Counted from the stretch's first letter, positions 1 through 12,772 are shown. The stretch: DNA of 37,819 bases from Allochromatium humboldtianum (GCF_013385175.1 NZ_JABZEO010000023.1:1-37819), one strand, 5' to 3'. Numbers and translations are program-made. The notes: generated by a model not told the origin, from the letters alone.

Positions 1-26
1 CGTTCGGCCTGCGACCGAGCCGGGGG

Positions 27-848
27 CTAGCCGGCGCGCGCCAAAGCGATCGCCGGTTCCGGAACGGGCGCGGCGGCCAGCGATTCGGGATAGGCATCCG
101 TCCAGCGCAGTAGCTCCAGCCGCCCGTCGTGATGCTCGACCAGCGCGGTACAGCTCTCGACCCAGTCGCCGCAGTTGCAATAGGTCACGTCTGTGATCCG
201 GCGCATCTCGGCGTGATGGATGTGGCCGCAGATCATGCCGTCCAGGTCGCGCTGCCGGGCTTCAGTGGCCACGGCGTGCTCGTAGTTGCCGATATAGCTG
301 ACGGCATCCTTGACCCGCTGCTTGAGATAGCCGGCCAGCGACCAGTATTTGAGTCCGAACAGCCGACGCACCCTACTGATGAGACCGTTGAGCGCCAGCA
401 GCTGGTCATAGGCGTGCGAGCCGAGCCGCGCCAGCCACAGACTGTTCTGGACGACGCCGTCGAACTTGTCGCCATGCAGCACCAGGAAGCGCCGCCCGTC
501 GGCGGTCGTGTGCACCACTTCGTCGCACACCCGCACGTCGCCAAAGCGCGTATCGAGATGATCGCGAAAGAGCGCATCGTGGTTGCCTGGGATATAGATG
601 ACCTCGGTGCCGGTGCGCGCCTTCTCCAGCACCGCGCGCACCACCTGATTGTGCGCGTCCGGCCAGTGGAAGCCGCCCTTCATGGCCCACAGGTCGATGA
701 TGTCCCCGACCAGATAGAGCTGCTTGCAGTGGGTCGATTGCAGGAAATCGAGCAGAAACCGCGCCTGACAGCCGCGAAAGCCCAGATGCACGTCCGAGAT
801 GAAGATGCTGCGATATTTCAGTGGATTCATGCGCTTGACGTCCGACAT
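27..848 (-). CDS. LpxH-type metallophosphoesterase (UDP-2,3-diacylglucosamine diphosphatase-like)
   Basis: A 273-aa calcineurin-like phosphoesterase. The metal-binding motifs appear in family order: SDVHLG (Asp19, His21), GDIIDLW, GNHD, VLHGD and GHIHH. Enzymes of this group hydrolyse UDP-2,3-diacylglucosamine to lipid X in lipid A synthesis at the inner face of the membrane. The long insert between HGD and GHIHH and the Ala/Pro-rich tail fit the LpxH-like (LpxH2) branch better than canonical LpxH of about 240 aa, so the exact substrate is an inference. The ATG at 846-848 has a GGAGG about 11 nt upstream; an internal ATG (828-830) would remove six residues. It is divergent from argG, with a 190-bp gap between them. 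Confidence 0.85.
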   Translation of the reverse strand: MSDVKRMNPLKYRSIFISDVHLGFRGCQARFLLDFLQSTHCKQLYLVGDIIDLWAMKGGFHWPDAHNQVVRAVLEKARTGTEVIYIPGNHDALFRDHLDTRFGDVRVCDEVVHTTADGRRFLVLHGDKFDGVVQNSLWLARLGSHAYDQLLALNGLISRVRRLFGLKYWSLAGYLKQRVKDAVSYIGNYEHAVATEARQRDLDGMICGHIHHAEMRRITDVTYCNCGDWVESCTALVEHHDGRLELLRWTDAYPESLAAAPVPEPAIALARAG

Positions 849-1040
849 CGCCTGATCCGCCTCCGGTGAAACGACAGGGCGCTATGGTCGCCAAGATTGA
901 TGACCGGGCCGTTGAGGCTTGGTGAAGATGCGGTTAAATCGGACGCGCCCTTCAGTCGGTCGCCCATTCTGAAGCGCTCCCGATCTATACTATCGGCTTT
1001 GCCCGCACGGGCCGTTTTACCCTAGATCTGGAGCGAGACG
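849..1040 (+). promoter_or_regulatory. Divergent intergenic region upstream of argG
   Basis: This gap of about 190 bp separates the phosphoesterase (-) from argG (+) and should hold both promoters. A TATACT hexamer at 986-991 is a plausible argG -10 box, but I see no good -35 box 16-18 bp before it. A GGAGC ribosome binding site lies about 7 nt before the argG ATG at 1041. No ARG-box operator was recognised with confidence. Confidence 0.35.
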
Positions 1041-2258
<1,218 letters not shown>

Positions 2259-2279
2259 CGGTTCTCCAGGATCGGAACT

Positions 2280-2305
2280 GGTGACGAGGTTCCCGCTTCG
2301 TCACC
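2280..2305 (+). terminator. Hairpin downstream of argG
   Basis: An 8-bp perfect inverted repeat, GGTGACGA (2280-2287) and TCGTCACC (2298-2305), lies 21 nt after the argG stop, between convergent genes. No T-run follows it, so it is a weak intrinsic terminator or an RNA-stabilising hairpin. Confidence 0.35.
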
Positions 2306-2376
2306 AAATCGGCTATCGCTGATTTCGCGGCTCGGGCCGGCGCTCGCGCCGCATCGCCAAGCCCTACCCTGCCCGC

Positions 2377-3543
2377 TCAACCATCCTCAGCCCGAATCCT
2401 CAACAACACCCCCTTGGGTTCATCGGTCAGCACATAGAGATAACCGTCCGGCCCCTGGCGCACATCGCGCACCCGTCTGCCGATGGTCAGCTTCTGCTCG
2501 CCGACGACCCTCACCCCATCGAGATCGATGCGGCGAATCTGGCCGAATTTGAGTGCACCGCTGAAGAGATCGCCTCGCCATTGGGGATAGCGGTCGCCGG
2601 TATAGAAGGCCAGACCGCTGGGGGCCTTCGACGGCGTCCAGACCACCGTCGGCTCCGCGATACCCGGACGACTGGTCTCGTCGGAGACCCGTGGCCCCCA
2701 ATACTCCAGGCTGTAGGTGACGGCGGGCCAGCCGTAATTGCGCCCGGCCTCGATGAGATTCAGCTCGTCGCCGCCTCGTGATCCGTGCTCGTTCGCCCAC
2801 ACCCGTCCGCTGACCGGGTCGAGCGCCAGACCCTGGATATTGCGGTGGCCGTAGGTGTAGATCTCGGGACGGGCGCCTGGCTGCTGTGCGAAGGGATTGT
2901 CCGGAGCCGGACGGCCATCCTCGCGCAGATGCAGGATCTTGCCGAAATGGGTGCCGAGCCGCTGGGCCTGATCGCGGATGTTGTCGCCGTCGAAGGACAG
3001 CGGCGGATTGCCGCCATCACCGATGCTCATCAGCAGGCTTCCGTCGGGCAGCCAGAGCAGTCGGGAGCCGAAATGCTGACCGCCGGATTTGGCGTCGGCG
3101 TTTTGGAAGACGACCTCCAGATGCTCAAGCCGCGAGCCGTCGAAACGGGCGCGCGCCAGCGTCGTGCGGTTGGCGTCCTGAGTGCCGGTGACATAGGTCA
3201 GATAGATCAGCCGATTGACGGCGAAATCCGGATGCGGCAGTACATCCAGCAGACCGCCCTGCCCTAGCGCCAACACCCTCGGCACGCCGCCGACCGGCCT
3301 GGGATCGAGCACGCCGTCGCGGAGTATCCGCAACCGCCCCGGACGCTCGGTGATCAGCGCGGAACCGTCCGGCAGCCAGGCAATGGACCAGGGATGCTCC
3401 AGGCCGGACACGACCGTTTCGGCACGCCAGCCGCGAGCCTCAGGCACATCGCCGGTCGGCTCGATCGGGCCGGGAACAAGTTCACTGTGCGCCAAAGGCA
3501 TCCAGCACAGGAGCGGTAGCAGCATCGCCAGACGGTGAGTCAT
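2377..3543 (-). CDS. PQQ-dependent aldose sugar dehydrogenase (YliI/Asd family), periplasmic
   Basis: A 388-aa soluble six-bladed beta-propeller quinoprotein of the glucose/sorbosone dehydrogenase family, which oxidises aldoses with pyrroloquinoline quinone in the periplasm. Residues 1-20 form a signal peptide (basic start, Leu-rich core, Ala-His-Ser before a likely cleavage site). Family landmarks are LEHPWSIAWLPDG, GGQHFGSRL with the likely active-site histidine near 157, a GDGGN calcium-binding segment, GHRNIQGLALDP, and EHGSRGGDELN. The reading frame stays open a long way upstream, but the ATG at 3541-3543 just before the signal peptide is the only sensible start. It is 22 bp downstream of the DUF971 gene and possibly co-transcribed with it. 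PQQ synthesis genes are not in this window. Confidence 0.9.
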   Translation of the reverse strand: MTHRLAMLLPLLCWMPLAHSELVPGPIEPTGDVPEARGWRAETVVSGLEHPWSIAWLPDGSALITERPGRLRILRDGVLDPRPVGGVPRVLALGQGGLLDVLPHPDFAVNRLIYLTYVTGTQDANRTTLARARFDGSRLEHLEVVFQNADAKSGGQHFGSRLLWLPDGSLLMSIGDGGNPPLSFDGDNIRDQAQRLGTHFGKILHLREDGRPAPDNPFAQQPGARPEIYTYGHRNIQGLALDPVSGRVWANEHGSRGGDELNLIEAGRNYGWPAVTYSLEYWGPRVSDETSRPGIAEPTVVWTPSKAPSGLAFYTGDRYPQWRGDLFSGALKFGQIRRIDLDGVRVVGEQKLTIGRRVRDVRQGPDGYLYVLTDEPKGVLLRIRAEDG

Positions 3544-3565
3544 GCCGGTTCCTCCGTGGTTCGGA

Positions 3566-4009
3566 TCAGCTTGGCTCGTGCGGCGTGGCGGCGACGGGTA
3601 ACTCGGACGGCGCCTCGCCGCGCGCCTTGAGTTCGTCGAATGGGTCCGGACCCCGGCGCTCGTGCCCCGCGTCCTTGAGCTGGCGCAGATAGTCGAACCA
3701 GAACGGCTGCCAGGCGCGACCGAGCTTGTAGAGATAGGCCCAGTCGTACAGCCCCGAATTGTGCCCGTCGTCGAAGTGGATCTTGACCGCATAGCGACCG
3801 ATCGGTTCCAGATCGCGGATGTTGACCGCTTCCTTGCCGACCTGGAGCTTGGCCGTCGCCGGCGAATGGCCGCGGACTTCGGCAGAAGGTGAGTAGACGC
3901 GCAGATACTCGCACGGCAGCCGGAAGCGCGCGCCGTCGTCGAAGACGATTTCCAGCACGCGCGATTGCTGATGCAGATTGAGTTCGGTCGGGAGGACGTG
4001 TCGTTCCAT
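3566..4009 (-). CDS. DUF971 / gamma-butyrobetaine hydroxylase-like N-terminal domain protein
   Basis: A 147-aa protein that is mostly one DUF971 domain: the N-terminal part has the pattern LHQQSRVLEIVFDDGARFRLP followed by EYLRVYSPSAEV, and the centre has GRYAVKIHFDDGHNSGLYDW. In larger eukaryotic proteins this fold forms the N-terminal domain of gamma-butyrobetaine hydroxylase. The stand-alone bacterial proteins have been linked to iron-sulfur cluster carrier proteins, but their activity is not settled. The ATG is at 4007-4009. It is followed at 22 bp by the sugar dehydrogenase gene. No residues show a catalytic function. Confidence 0.85.
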   Translation of the reverse strand: MERHVLPTELNLHQQSRVLEIVFDDGARFRLPCEYLRVYSPSAEVRGHSPATAKLQVGKEAVNIRDLEPIGRYAVKIHFDDGHNSGLYDWAYLYKLGRAWQPFWFDYLRQLKDAGHERRGPDPFDELKARGEAPSELPVAATPHEPS

Positions 4010-4097
4010 GGGTTTGGACCATCTGTGGCTGTTTGGCTAGGGATGGTCCAGATGGGGGCGATTCGGCTCGACCACCACCTAGGCCGGATCGATCGAC

Positions 4098-5792
4098 TCA
4101 GGCAACCAACCAGTGTCTGAGCGTCTGGTACAGCGTGTCGGGATCCACGGGCTTGACCAGGAAGTCGTTCATCCCCGCCTCCAGACAACGCTGCCGGTCC
4201 TCGGCGAAGGCATTGGCCGTCATCGCCACGATCGGCACCCGAGCCGTCGCCGGCTGTCGACGCAGACGCCGGGTCGCCTCCAGGCCGTCCATGACCGGCA
4301 TCTGCATGTCCATCAGGATCAGGTCGTAGGACTGCTGCTGCGCCCGTTCCAACGCCTGCGCACCGTCCTCGGCGGTATCGACGAACAGACCCCATTCGCC
4401 GATGAGTCCGAGCACGACCTCACGATTAACAGGTTCGTCCTCGACGAGCAACAGACGACGCCCCGCCAGCTCCCGGGCCGGGACGTCCGGCACGCCGCTC
4501 CAGGACACCGGCTCCGCGTCCGAAGATGACGGCGGCCCACGCCGCAAGCGCACGCTGAACCAGAAACGGCTGCCGACGCCAGGGGTGCTCTCGACCCCGG
4601 CCTCACCGCCCATCAGCTCGGCCAGCCGCTTGGTGAGCGCCAGCCCCAACCCGGTGCCGCCATAGCGACGGGTGATCGAGGCATCGGTCTGCTCGAACTC
4701 GGTGAACAACCGTGACACCTGATCCGGGGCGATGCCGATGCCGCTGTCCTCGACCTCGAAGCGCACCACGACATCGTCGGCGCGTTCCGCCTCCAGCACC
4801 ACCCGCAGCGTGACGTGCCCCGCTTCGGTGAATTTGATGGCATTGGTCGCATAGTTCAGCAACGCCTGCTGGATACGCACCGGGTCGCCGATCAGGTGTG
4901 ACGGCAGGTGCTGGAGCTTGACGCGCAACGCGAGCTGCTTGGCCTCGATCCGATCCGATAACATCGCGACGAGCTGACGCACGATGGCGCTGATGTCGAT
5001 CTCGGTCTCCTCCAGCTCGAGCTTGCCGGACTCGATCTTGGCGAGATCCAGGATGGCATTGATGATGTCCAGCAGATGGCGTCCGGCGACCTCGATCTTG
5101 TCGAGCCGGTCGGACTGGTCTGCATCGATGGCATCGCGCCGCATCAGGTGAGTCATGCCCAGCACGGCATTGAGGGGCGTGCGGATCTCATGGCTCATGT
5201 TGGCCAGAAAGGCCGATTTGGCCCGATTGGCCGCCTCGGCCTGTTCCTTGGCCTGGATCAGCTCCCGGGTCTTGCGTTCCACCAGTCGCTCGAGGTGCTG
5301 CTGATGCTCCTGCACTTCGGCCTCCAGCAGCTTGCGCTCGGTGATGTCGATGAAGGTGACGACGATCTGCTCCAGGTTCCCCTGAGCGTCGAACTCCGGG
5401 TAGGCATTGACCAGAACCCAAACCATGTGTCGCGAAGCCGGATGTTCGATGCCGAGCACCAGATTGCGCGCGGCCTGATGCGTGGCCAGCACGCGGCTCA
5501 CCGGATACTCGTCGACCGGCATGGGCGAGCCGTCCTCGCGATAGAAACACCACACCGGATCGCTCGCCTGCCGGCTCAGCATCTGCGGCGTCGACTGACC
5601 GAGCATCCGGGCCGCCTGCTCATTGGCCAGAAGAATCCGGGTGTCCGGCGCATGCACGACCACACCGGCATGGAGCTGCTGGATGAGCCGCCGGTATTGG
5701 GCTTCACGGGCCTCCAGGGCCTCCTGCGTCCGCTGGCGCTCCATGATGTCGGTCCGGATGATGGTTGGTTCGGGTCGGTCGTCCCCTTTCAT
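4098..5792 (-). CDS. Cytoplasmic PAS-containing hybrid sensor histidine kinase
   Basis: A 564-aa hybrid kinase with no membrane segment. In order: a PAS domain (about residues 25-150, ending in the usual FIDITERK), a short coiled coil (150-195), a HisKA dimerisation domain with the phosphorylated histidine in SHEIRTP (near 201), a HATPase_c domain (N box [10 protein letters not shown]1 DSGIGI, G2 [10 protein letters not shown]), and a C-terminal receiver domain with its phospho-acceptor aspartate in LILMDMQMP (near 495) and the conserved lysine in VKP. There is no HPt domain, so phosphate transfer may go to a separate HPt protein or to the HPt of the neighbouring 1086-aa kinase. ATG 5790-5792 was chosen over an in-frame TTG one codon upstream. 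The output partner is not visible here. Confidence 0.92.
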   Translation of the reverse strand: MKGDDRPEPTIIRTDIMERQRTQEALEAREAQYRRLIQQLHAGVVVHAPDTRILLANEQAARMLGQSTPQMLSRQASDPVWCFYREDGSPMPVDEYPVSRVLATHQAARNLVLGIEHPASRHMVWVLVNAYPEFDAQGNLEQIVVTFIDITERKLLEAEVQEHQQHLERLVERKTRELIQAKEQAEAANRAKSAFLANMSHEIRTPLNAVLGMTHLMRRDAIDADQSDRLDKIEVAGRHLLDIINAILDLAKIESGKLELEETEIDISAIVRQLVAMLSDRIEAKQLALRVKLQHLPSHLIGDPVRIQQALLNYATNAIKFTEAGHVTLRVVLEAERADDVVVRFEVEDSGIGIAPDQVSRLFTEFEQTDASITRRYGGTGLGLALTKRLAELMGGEAGVESTPGVGSRFWFSVRLRRGPPSSSDAEPVSWSGVPDVPARELAGRRLLLVEDEPVNREVVLGLIGEWGLFVDTAEDGAQALERAQQQSYDLILMDMQMPVMDGLEATRRLRRQPATARVPIVAMTANAFAEDRQRCLEAGMNDFLVKPVDPDTLYQTLRHWLVA

Positions 5793-5848
5793 CAAGGTTT
5801 GTCCCCAGCAGAGCTATTTTCTGATGCCCGATGTTGGCACATGAGGCG

Positions 5849-9109
<3,261 letters not shown>

Positions 9110-9325
9110 GAGTCGGGAGCAAGGACAAATAGGGTTCGTCGAGGGTGCGCGGCTCAAACCATGAAAACCCTGGGTCGCCGCAACGTTGGGCGTCGAGTGC
9201 CGGAGAGACGCTGCACGAACTCAGTGGAGCAAATCCTTTGGCGGTCGGATGGCGCCCGGATCTTGCCCCTACTTTTTTCGCGATGTCAATGGATCTTGTG
9301 AAACGCTACGAAACGAACAGACAAG

Positions 9326-9347
9326 AAAAAACCCGCACTTAGGCGGG
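9326..9347 (-). terminator. Copy of the tRNA-Cys intrinsic terminator
   Basis: On the minus strand: a CCCGC/GCGGG stem with a six-base loop, followed by a run of six Us. It is the same hairpin as at 21400-21421. Here it follows only the tRNA fragment. It could still stop minus-strand transcripts leaving the element before they reach the BvgS-like kinase. Confidence 0.7.
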
Positions 9348-9364
9348 CCTTGGTTTGCCTTGCA

Positions 9365-9390
9365 AACTGCTTGAGACGGGTATTTGGAGG
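9365..9390. other. attL core: 26-bp direct repeat
   Basis: Identical to 21438-21463. The repeat ends inside the CCA and acceptor end of tRNA-Cys, the usual place for a P4-type integrase core. Together the two copies bound the 12.07-kb element. Which strand-exchange position was used cannot be told from sequence alone. Confidence 0.75.
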
Positions 9391-9409
9391 TGAGCCCGCA
9401 ATCGAACTG
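9385..9409 (-). pseudogene. Partial tRNA-Cys 3' end (att remnant)
   Basis: On the minus strand this reads as the T-loop, T-stem and acceptor end of tRNA-Cys down to CCA. It differs from the intact gene at 21458-21531 by one missing base and by substitutions in the T-arm. The rest of the tRNA (anticodon and D arms) is absent, so this is the duplicated attachment half and not a working tRNA. Confidence 0.8.
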
Positions 9410-9459
9410 ATCGCCCATGCGGTTGTTTTGAATAGACTTCCAAGAACCGACCTCATGAA

Positions 9460-9479
9460 GTTGCCCCGAAAGTTGCCCC
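9460..9479. repeat. Two tandem GTTGCCCC octamers at the left end of the element
   Basis: GTTGCCCC occurs at 9460-9467 and 9472-9479, 12 bp apart. The same octamer occurs at the integrase end of the element (21298-21305 inverted, 21324-21331, and a one-mismatch copy at 21336-21343). Short repeats on both sides of an attachment core are typical arm-type sites for tyrosine recombinases; that role is inferred. Confidence 0.5.
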
Positions 9480-10187
9480 ACAAAACACCTTGATACCCCC
9501 CTTGTCTCGGTAAATCTTATACCGTCTCACAAGAGCGCGCCCCCGAATCTCGACGATGGGGCGATCAGACCTCCGGGCGTTTCCGTGATCCTCACGAATC
9601 CCAGTCCCGCGCGACCTCGGCGACCATGGCCGTGAGTTTCGGCGGCGCTGGGAAGATGTGGAGAGAGCGAAGAGCGGGAGGCCTGCCGTCCCTCCATCCG
9701 GCGACCGCGTTCGCGGTCCCCGCGCCAGCGCGCAGAAAATTTCTGGCGTCGCTCTTCGCCATTGGATTCTAGCCGTTCCGCACCCTTCGTGGTGCCAGGG
9801 CCTGGAACCAGGATCGACCCGTATCAGATACCGTGACGTTACGGGAATTGCCGTTGCTGCAACGCCAAATAGCGACACTGTGACGTTATGCGGTAACGGC
9901 TCATCAGCGGGCGCATTACGTAATACGCGAATCCTGAGACGGTTTCCGGGCCAAGCCAGCTATCGACCTTGGCGACCAGGGCCGGGCGCGGTGGCATTCA
10001 ACCCCATTCCCCGCCCATTCCAGTGTCAAACCGGGTGCACTCCGGGCCATGGGCCGCCCGTTCTCGCCGGGAAACGCCGAACCGACACACCAGGGCGCGC
10101 GGTGCCAAACCGGATGAAAACCCAAGCGGGGCGCGGCGTGCGGACGGATGAGCCGGACGGGTGGCGCCCTGAATCGTGCACACCCCC
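9480..10187. other. About 700 bp without a convincing gene; structured DNA
   Basis: No open frame here has a recognisable domain, good codon structure or a ribosome binding site. The stretch holds nested inverted repeats at 9667-9759, two GTGACGTTA boxes (9833-9841 and 9880-9888), and the 10-bp palindrome ATTACGTAAT within 9911-9929. It lies just inside the left end of the element and downstream of the Mor-like gene, which fits a regulatory or replication region. Confidence 0.5.
9667..9759. repeat. Nested inverted repeats able to form a large hairpin
   Basis: Outer arms GCGAAGAGCG (9667-9676) and CGCTCTTCGC (9750-9759) are perfect complements. Inside are GACCGCG-TT-CGCGGTC (9703-9718) and CGCCAG...CTGGCG enclosing CAGAAA-A-TTTCTG (about 9723-9747). 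Four layers of symmetry in 93 bp are unlikely to be by chance, but no T-run marks a terminator. It may be a recombination site, origin structure or miniature repeat. Confidence 0.55.
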
Positions 10188-10673
10188 CTAGGCCAGGGCC
10201 GGGGCGTCGGCTCGCGACGGCGCGTGCTCGGCGGCCAGGATCTCCCACACGCGGCGCTCGCTCAGGCGATGGCGGCGGGCCAGATCGCGACAGGACACAT
10301 GCGCGGCGTGCGCTCTCCGGATGCTGACATCGCGGGCGAAGCGGTACAGCGGATCGGCTTTCGGCAGGGTGATGTGTCCAGGCCCAAGGTGGCGAACCAG
10401 CGCACGCGCGTTGTCGAGTCCGATGCAGGCGACCAGATCGCCATCAGGGGACGGCTCGCCGGGGACGTAGAACCGGATTCCGCCGAAGGTGTCGGCCAGC
10501 GCCAGCATGTTATTGAGTCCGATCAGGGCGGCGATCTCGACCAGGAGCGGCGGCAGGTGTTCGGAGACGGCGCGCGCGGAGAGGGGCGTTCCGTCGATTA
10601 ACACTGTCCCCATGATCTGTAACGGACGGTCGGGCGGATTAACGTTCTCAAGCGAACAAGACGCGACACTCAT
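10188..10673 (-). CDS. Mor-family (Mu middle operon regulator-like) transcription activator
   Basis: A 161-aa protein resembling the Mor/C activator family of Mu-like phages. The dimerisation half has the pattern LPPLLVEIAALIGLNN...ADTFGGIRFYVP. The C-terminal helix-turn-helix is CRDLARRHRLSERRVWEIL (about residues 125-145). Mor activates middle promoters by binding dyad sites next to RNA polymerase. The ATG at 10671-10673 follows AAGGGGG by about 6 nt, so a longer frame opening at 10739 was rejected. It is divergent from the gpI-like gene across 88 bp, which it may control. It is Mor-like in a non-Mu, integrase-driven element, so its target promoter is unknown. Confidence 0.75.
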   Translation of the reverse strand: MSVASCSLENVNPPDRPLQIMGTVLIDGTPLSARAVSEHLPPLLVEIAALIGLNNMLALADTFGGIRFYVPGEPSPDGDLVACIGLDNARALVRHLGPGHITLPKADPLYRFARDVSIRRAHAAHVSCRDLARRHRLSERRVWEILAAEHAPSRADAPALA

Positions 10674-10761
10674 CAAGATCCCCCTTGCGTTGGCTTGTCG
10701 GACAGCGCTCAATCTAGCAGTCGGGACAAGGCTTTGCATTCATCAGCGGGGAGAGTGACCC

Positions 10762-11409
10762 ATGATCGAGATCTTTCGGCGCGGCTGTCATGTCGCCATG
10801 AGCGGGGCGGCGCTGTGTTTCAGCGATGGGGATCTAGCGGCGATGGCGGGGGCGTACCGGGCGGATCGTCACCCGGCCCCGTTGGTGCTGGGGCATCCCG
10901 AAGGGGCGGCGCCAGTGCATGGATTCGTGGCGCGGCTGAATGTCCGGGAGGGGGTCTTGATGGCCGAACCCGTGTCCGTGTCGGACGAACTCCGGGCTTG
11001 GGTGCGGGATGGGCGCTACAAGAAGATCTCGGCGAGCTTCTGGGGGCCGGGAGCGCCCGAGAATCCAGCGCCAGGGGCCTACTATCTGCGTCATGTCGGG
11101 TTCCTGGGGGCGATGCCTCCCGCCGTGAAGGGGCTTCGTGATCCGGTGTTCGGCGAGCGCGGGGCGTGCTGTGCGGGTCTGGCCGTGACCTCGGCACTGG
11201 AGTTCGCCGGGACGTTGGGCGCGGCATCGGCGGCGGGGTTCGTGGCGCCGGATGGGGTGCGGGTCGATCCGGCTGGGCTGGCGCTGCATCGGCGGGCGCT
11301 GGCGTTTCAGGAGGCGAGCGGGAGCGACTACGCCACAGCGGTTCGACTGATCAGCGCGCGGGCGGTCGAATGCGTGGTGCCGGACGGCTGGCGCGTGGCC
11401 AGGGGTTAG
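10762..11409 (+). CDS. Mu gpI-like phage prohead protease/scaffold protein (lone copy)
   Basis: A 215-aa protein matching the N-terminal part of the Mu protein I family. Signature stretches are FRRGCHVAMSG..LCFSDGDL, PLVLGHPEGAAPVHGFVA, KKISASFWGP and YYLRHVGFLGAMPPAVKGL. In Mu, gpI is the capsid maturation protease and its C-terminal part is the scaffold. This protein is shorter than Mu gpI (about 360 aa), and its C-terminal 90 residues (Ala/Val-rich, EFAGTLGAA...) look like a shortened scaffold part. The start has GGGGAGAG about 8 nt upstream. Its stop overlaps the convergent 83-aa gene by three bases. No capsid or portal genes accompany it. A hijacked capsid modulator or a relic are both possible. 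Confidence 0.75.
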   Translation: MIEIFRRGCHVAMSGAALCFSDGDLAAMAGAYRADRHPAPLVLGHPEGAAPVHGFVARLNVREGVLMAEPVSVSDELRAWVRDGRYKKISASFWGPGAPENPAPGAYYLRHVGFLGAMPPAVKGLRDPVFGERGACCAGLAVTSALEFAGTLGAASAAGFVAPDGVRVDPAGLALHRRALAFQEASGSDYATAVRLISARAVECVVPDGWRVARG

Positions 11410-11657
11410 GGAACCAGGCGCTCGCGCGCGTCCAGAACGCCAAGCTCGCGCGCCAGCTCTTCGAGGGTGCCGGGGTAGGTCTCAAATCGGCGGGCGTTTG
11501 GCCGGCTGGATCGGACAGGACGCCGGATGGCGAACGCGCCAGGGTCGCTCAGGTCGCGCGTGTTGGGGCAGCGCTTGCGCAGTTGGGCGCCTTGGCGCTC
11601 CAGGGCGCGGATGACGCGATCGATCAGGACGTGTTGGGGAACAGGGATCATGGTCAT
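11406..11657 (-). CDS. Small hypothetical protein (83 aa)
   Basis: Not recognised. The 83-aa product has an amphipathic N-terminal helix (VLIDRVIRALERQGAQLRK), a central Arg-rich stretch, and a C-terminal helix TLEELARELGVLDARERL. It is the last gene of the minus-strand block and runs tail-to-tail into the gpI-like gene, sharing bases 11406-11409. The ATG at 11655-11657 lacks a clear ribosome binding site. Composition and packing make it plausible as a real gene, but no function can be given. Confidence 0.5.
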   Translation of the reverse strand: MTMIPVPQHVLIDRVIRALERQGAQLRKRCPNTRDLSDPGAFAIRRPVRSSRPNARRFETYPGTLEELARELGVLDARERLVP

Positions 11658-11719
11658 ACGGGGTCTCGGGTGGGGCCGATGATGGGACGTTGCACCTCCC
11701 CATCATCGGCCAGGGACGA

Positions 11720-12772
11720 TCAGGCAGCGCGAACCTGGATGCCCGCGTCCTGGAGTTCCTCCACCACGATTTCGAGGGCGCCGGTACGGTGGGCCTGATC
11801 GTCGATCAGGTCGACCGCGTTGGCGGCCTTGATGTTCAGCTCAAAGCGCAGCAGTCCGCCGTACTGGTTGCTCAGCTCGCGCGCCAGCTCGGGATCGTGG
11901 AGTTTTACGAGCGCGGCCATGGCCACCAGGCGTCCATGCGCGCCAAAGGTGCGTGCGGCCAGGTCGTGATAGGCGCGTGCGGCCTGCTCGAACTCGCTCC
12001 GGGCGTAGCCGGCCACCAGGGTTCGATGATCGCGTTCCAGCTCCACCAGACGCGAGCGGGCCTCGGACAGCCGCTCGGACAGTCCGCGAACCAGGCGCTC
12101 GGTGCGCTGGATCTCCTTGAGGGCCTTGGCCTCGGCGCGCTCGACGGCGAGGCGTTCCTTGTCGATCGCGGCCAGGTCTCCGACCGTGGCGGCTCCCATG
12201 TCGGCATCGGCGAGCACGCGGGCATAGCGACGCTCGAAGGCCTCCAGGTCCGGGCGCTCCGGGGGCGGGCGGTTCCGGGCCTCCTCCAGTCGGGTCTGTA
12301 GCTCATCCACGCTCGTGCGGGCCTGTTCCAGGCGTCCCTGTAGGTCGCGGATCTCATCCAGCGAGACGGGCAGCGCGGCGCGCTCGGCGACCAGGGCGCG
12401 GCGGCGCTGCATGGCGGCGGCATCGCGCCGGTTGGTCGCGTCAATGCGCTGCTCGATGGCCGTGACCTCGGCGGCGGCCTCGATCACGTCCGGGGCGCGG
12501 TCGGCTTGGCGGCGGCGTTCCTCGTTGTCGCGGATGTCGCGCAGTAACGGCTGCTCGGCCTTGGCGCGGGCCTGTTCCAGGCGGTCGATGGCGTCGCGGC
12601 GCTCGCTCTCGGCCTGACCGCGGTCGGCCGAGAGTGCCGAGAGTTCGCGGTCGATGGCGTCGATTTCGGCGCTCAGGCGCGCGTGTTGGGTCAGCATGGG
12701 GGCGGGGTTGGTGGTCATGGCGGGTGGATCCGTCTTCGGGTTAGGGGTGGTTGAGTGGCTGGGGGTGGTCAT
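11720..12772 (-). CDS. Coiled-coil protein of unknown function (350 aa)
   Basis: Up to 350 aa, dominated by long charged heptad-rich helices (about residues 25-240; many Glu, Arg, Ala and Leu). A C-terminal portion (about 250-350) is more globular and ends in ALEIVVEELQDAGIQVRAA. An internal Met at residue 19 is an alternative start; the first has GGAG about 12 nt upstream. It follows the gpG-like gene after a 124-bp gap and may belong to the same transcript. Long coiled coils occur in scaffold, tape-measure and SMC-like proteins, but no ATPase or family signature is seen here. In place it could be a structural or DNA-binding helper. Confidence 0.65.
   Translation of the reverse strand: MTTPSHSTTPNPKTDPPAMTTNPAPMLTQHARLSAEIDAIDRELSALSADRGQAESERRDAIDRLEQARAKAEQPLLRDIRDNEERRRQADRAPDVIEAAAEVTAIEQRIDATNRRDAAAMQRRRALVAERAALPVSLDEIRDLQGRLEQARTSVDELQTRLEEARNRPPPERPDLEAFERRYARVLADADMGAATVGDLAAIDKERLAVERAEAKALKEIQRTERLVRGLSERLSEARSRLVELERDHRTLVAGYARSEFEQAARAYHDLAARTFGAHGRLVAMAALVKLHDPELARELSNQYGGLLRFELNIKAANAVDLIDDQAHRTGALEIVVEELQDAGIQVRAA

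Larger units (their letters stand above)
9235..9411. repeat. Left copy of a 177-bp imperfect direct repeat (left attachment region)
   Basis: This stretch matches 21307-21484 in the same orientation. Shared pieces are TCCTTTGGCGGTCGG (from 9234), GGATCTTGCCCCTAC, CGCGATGTCAATGGA, a 30-bp identical block at 9319-9348 containing the tRNA-Cys terminator hairpin, and a 26-bp identical block at 9365-9390 that runs into the tRNA 3' end. The right copy lies between the integrase start and tRNA-Cys. A simple integration would duplicate only the core, so the extra homology suggests an earlier related element at the same site. Confidence 0.85.

Noticed and set aside
2377-4395. A 672-aa frame joining the sugar dehydrogenase to upstream DNA
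   Set aside because: The upstream half is the shadow of the DUF971 and kinase genes in another frame; the signal peptide starting at 3543 marks the true protein.
9365-9411. A second functional tRNA at the left end
   Set aside because: Only about 25 nt of the 3' end is present, without anticodon or D arm, and the T-arm has changes.
9453-9878. A 141-aa minus-strand frame at the left end of the element
   Set aside because: There is no ribosome binding site, it is Arg/Ser/Pro-rich with no domain, and it runs across the palindromic region.
9658-10191. A 177-aa plus-strand frame
   Set aside because: Composition looks like GC-driven random translation, with no start signal and no recognisable family.
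10723-10728. An extra GGGACA hexamer between the Mor-like and gpI-like genes as a regulatory partner of the repeat cluster
   Set aside because: A single hexamer is expected by chance in GC-rich DNA of this length.
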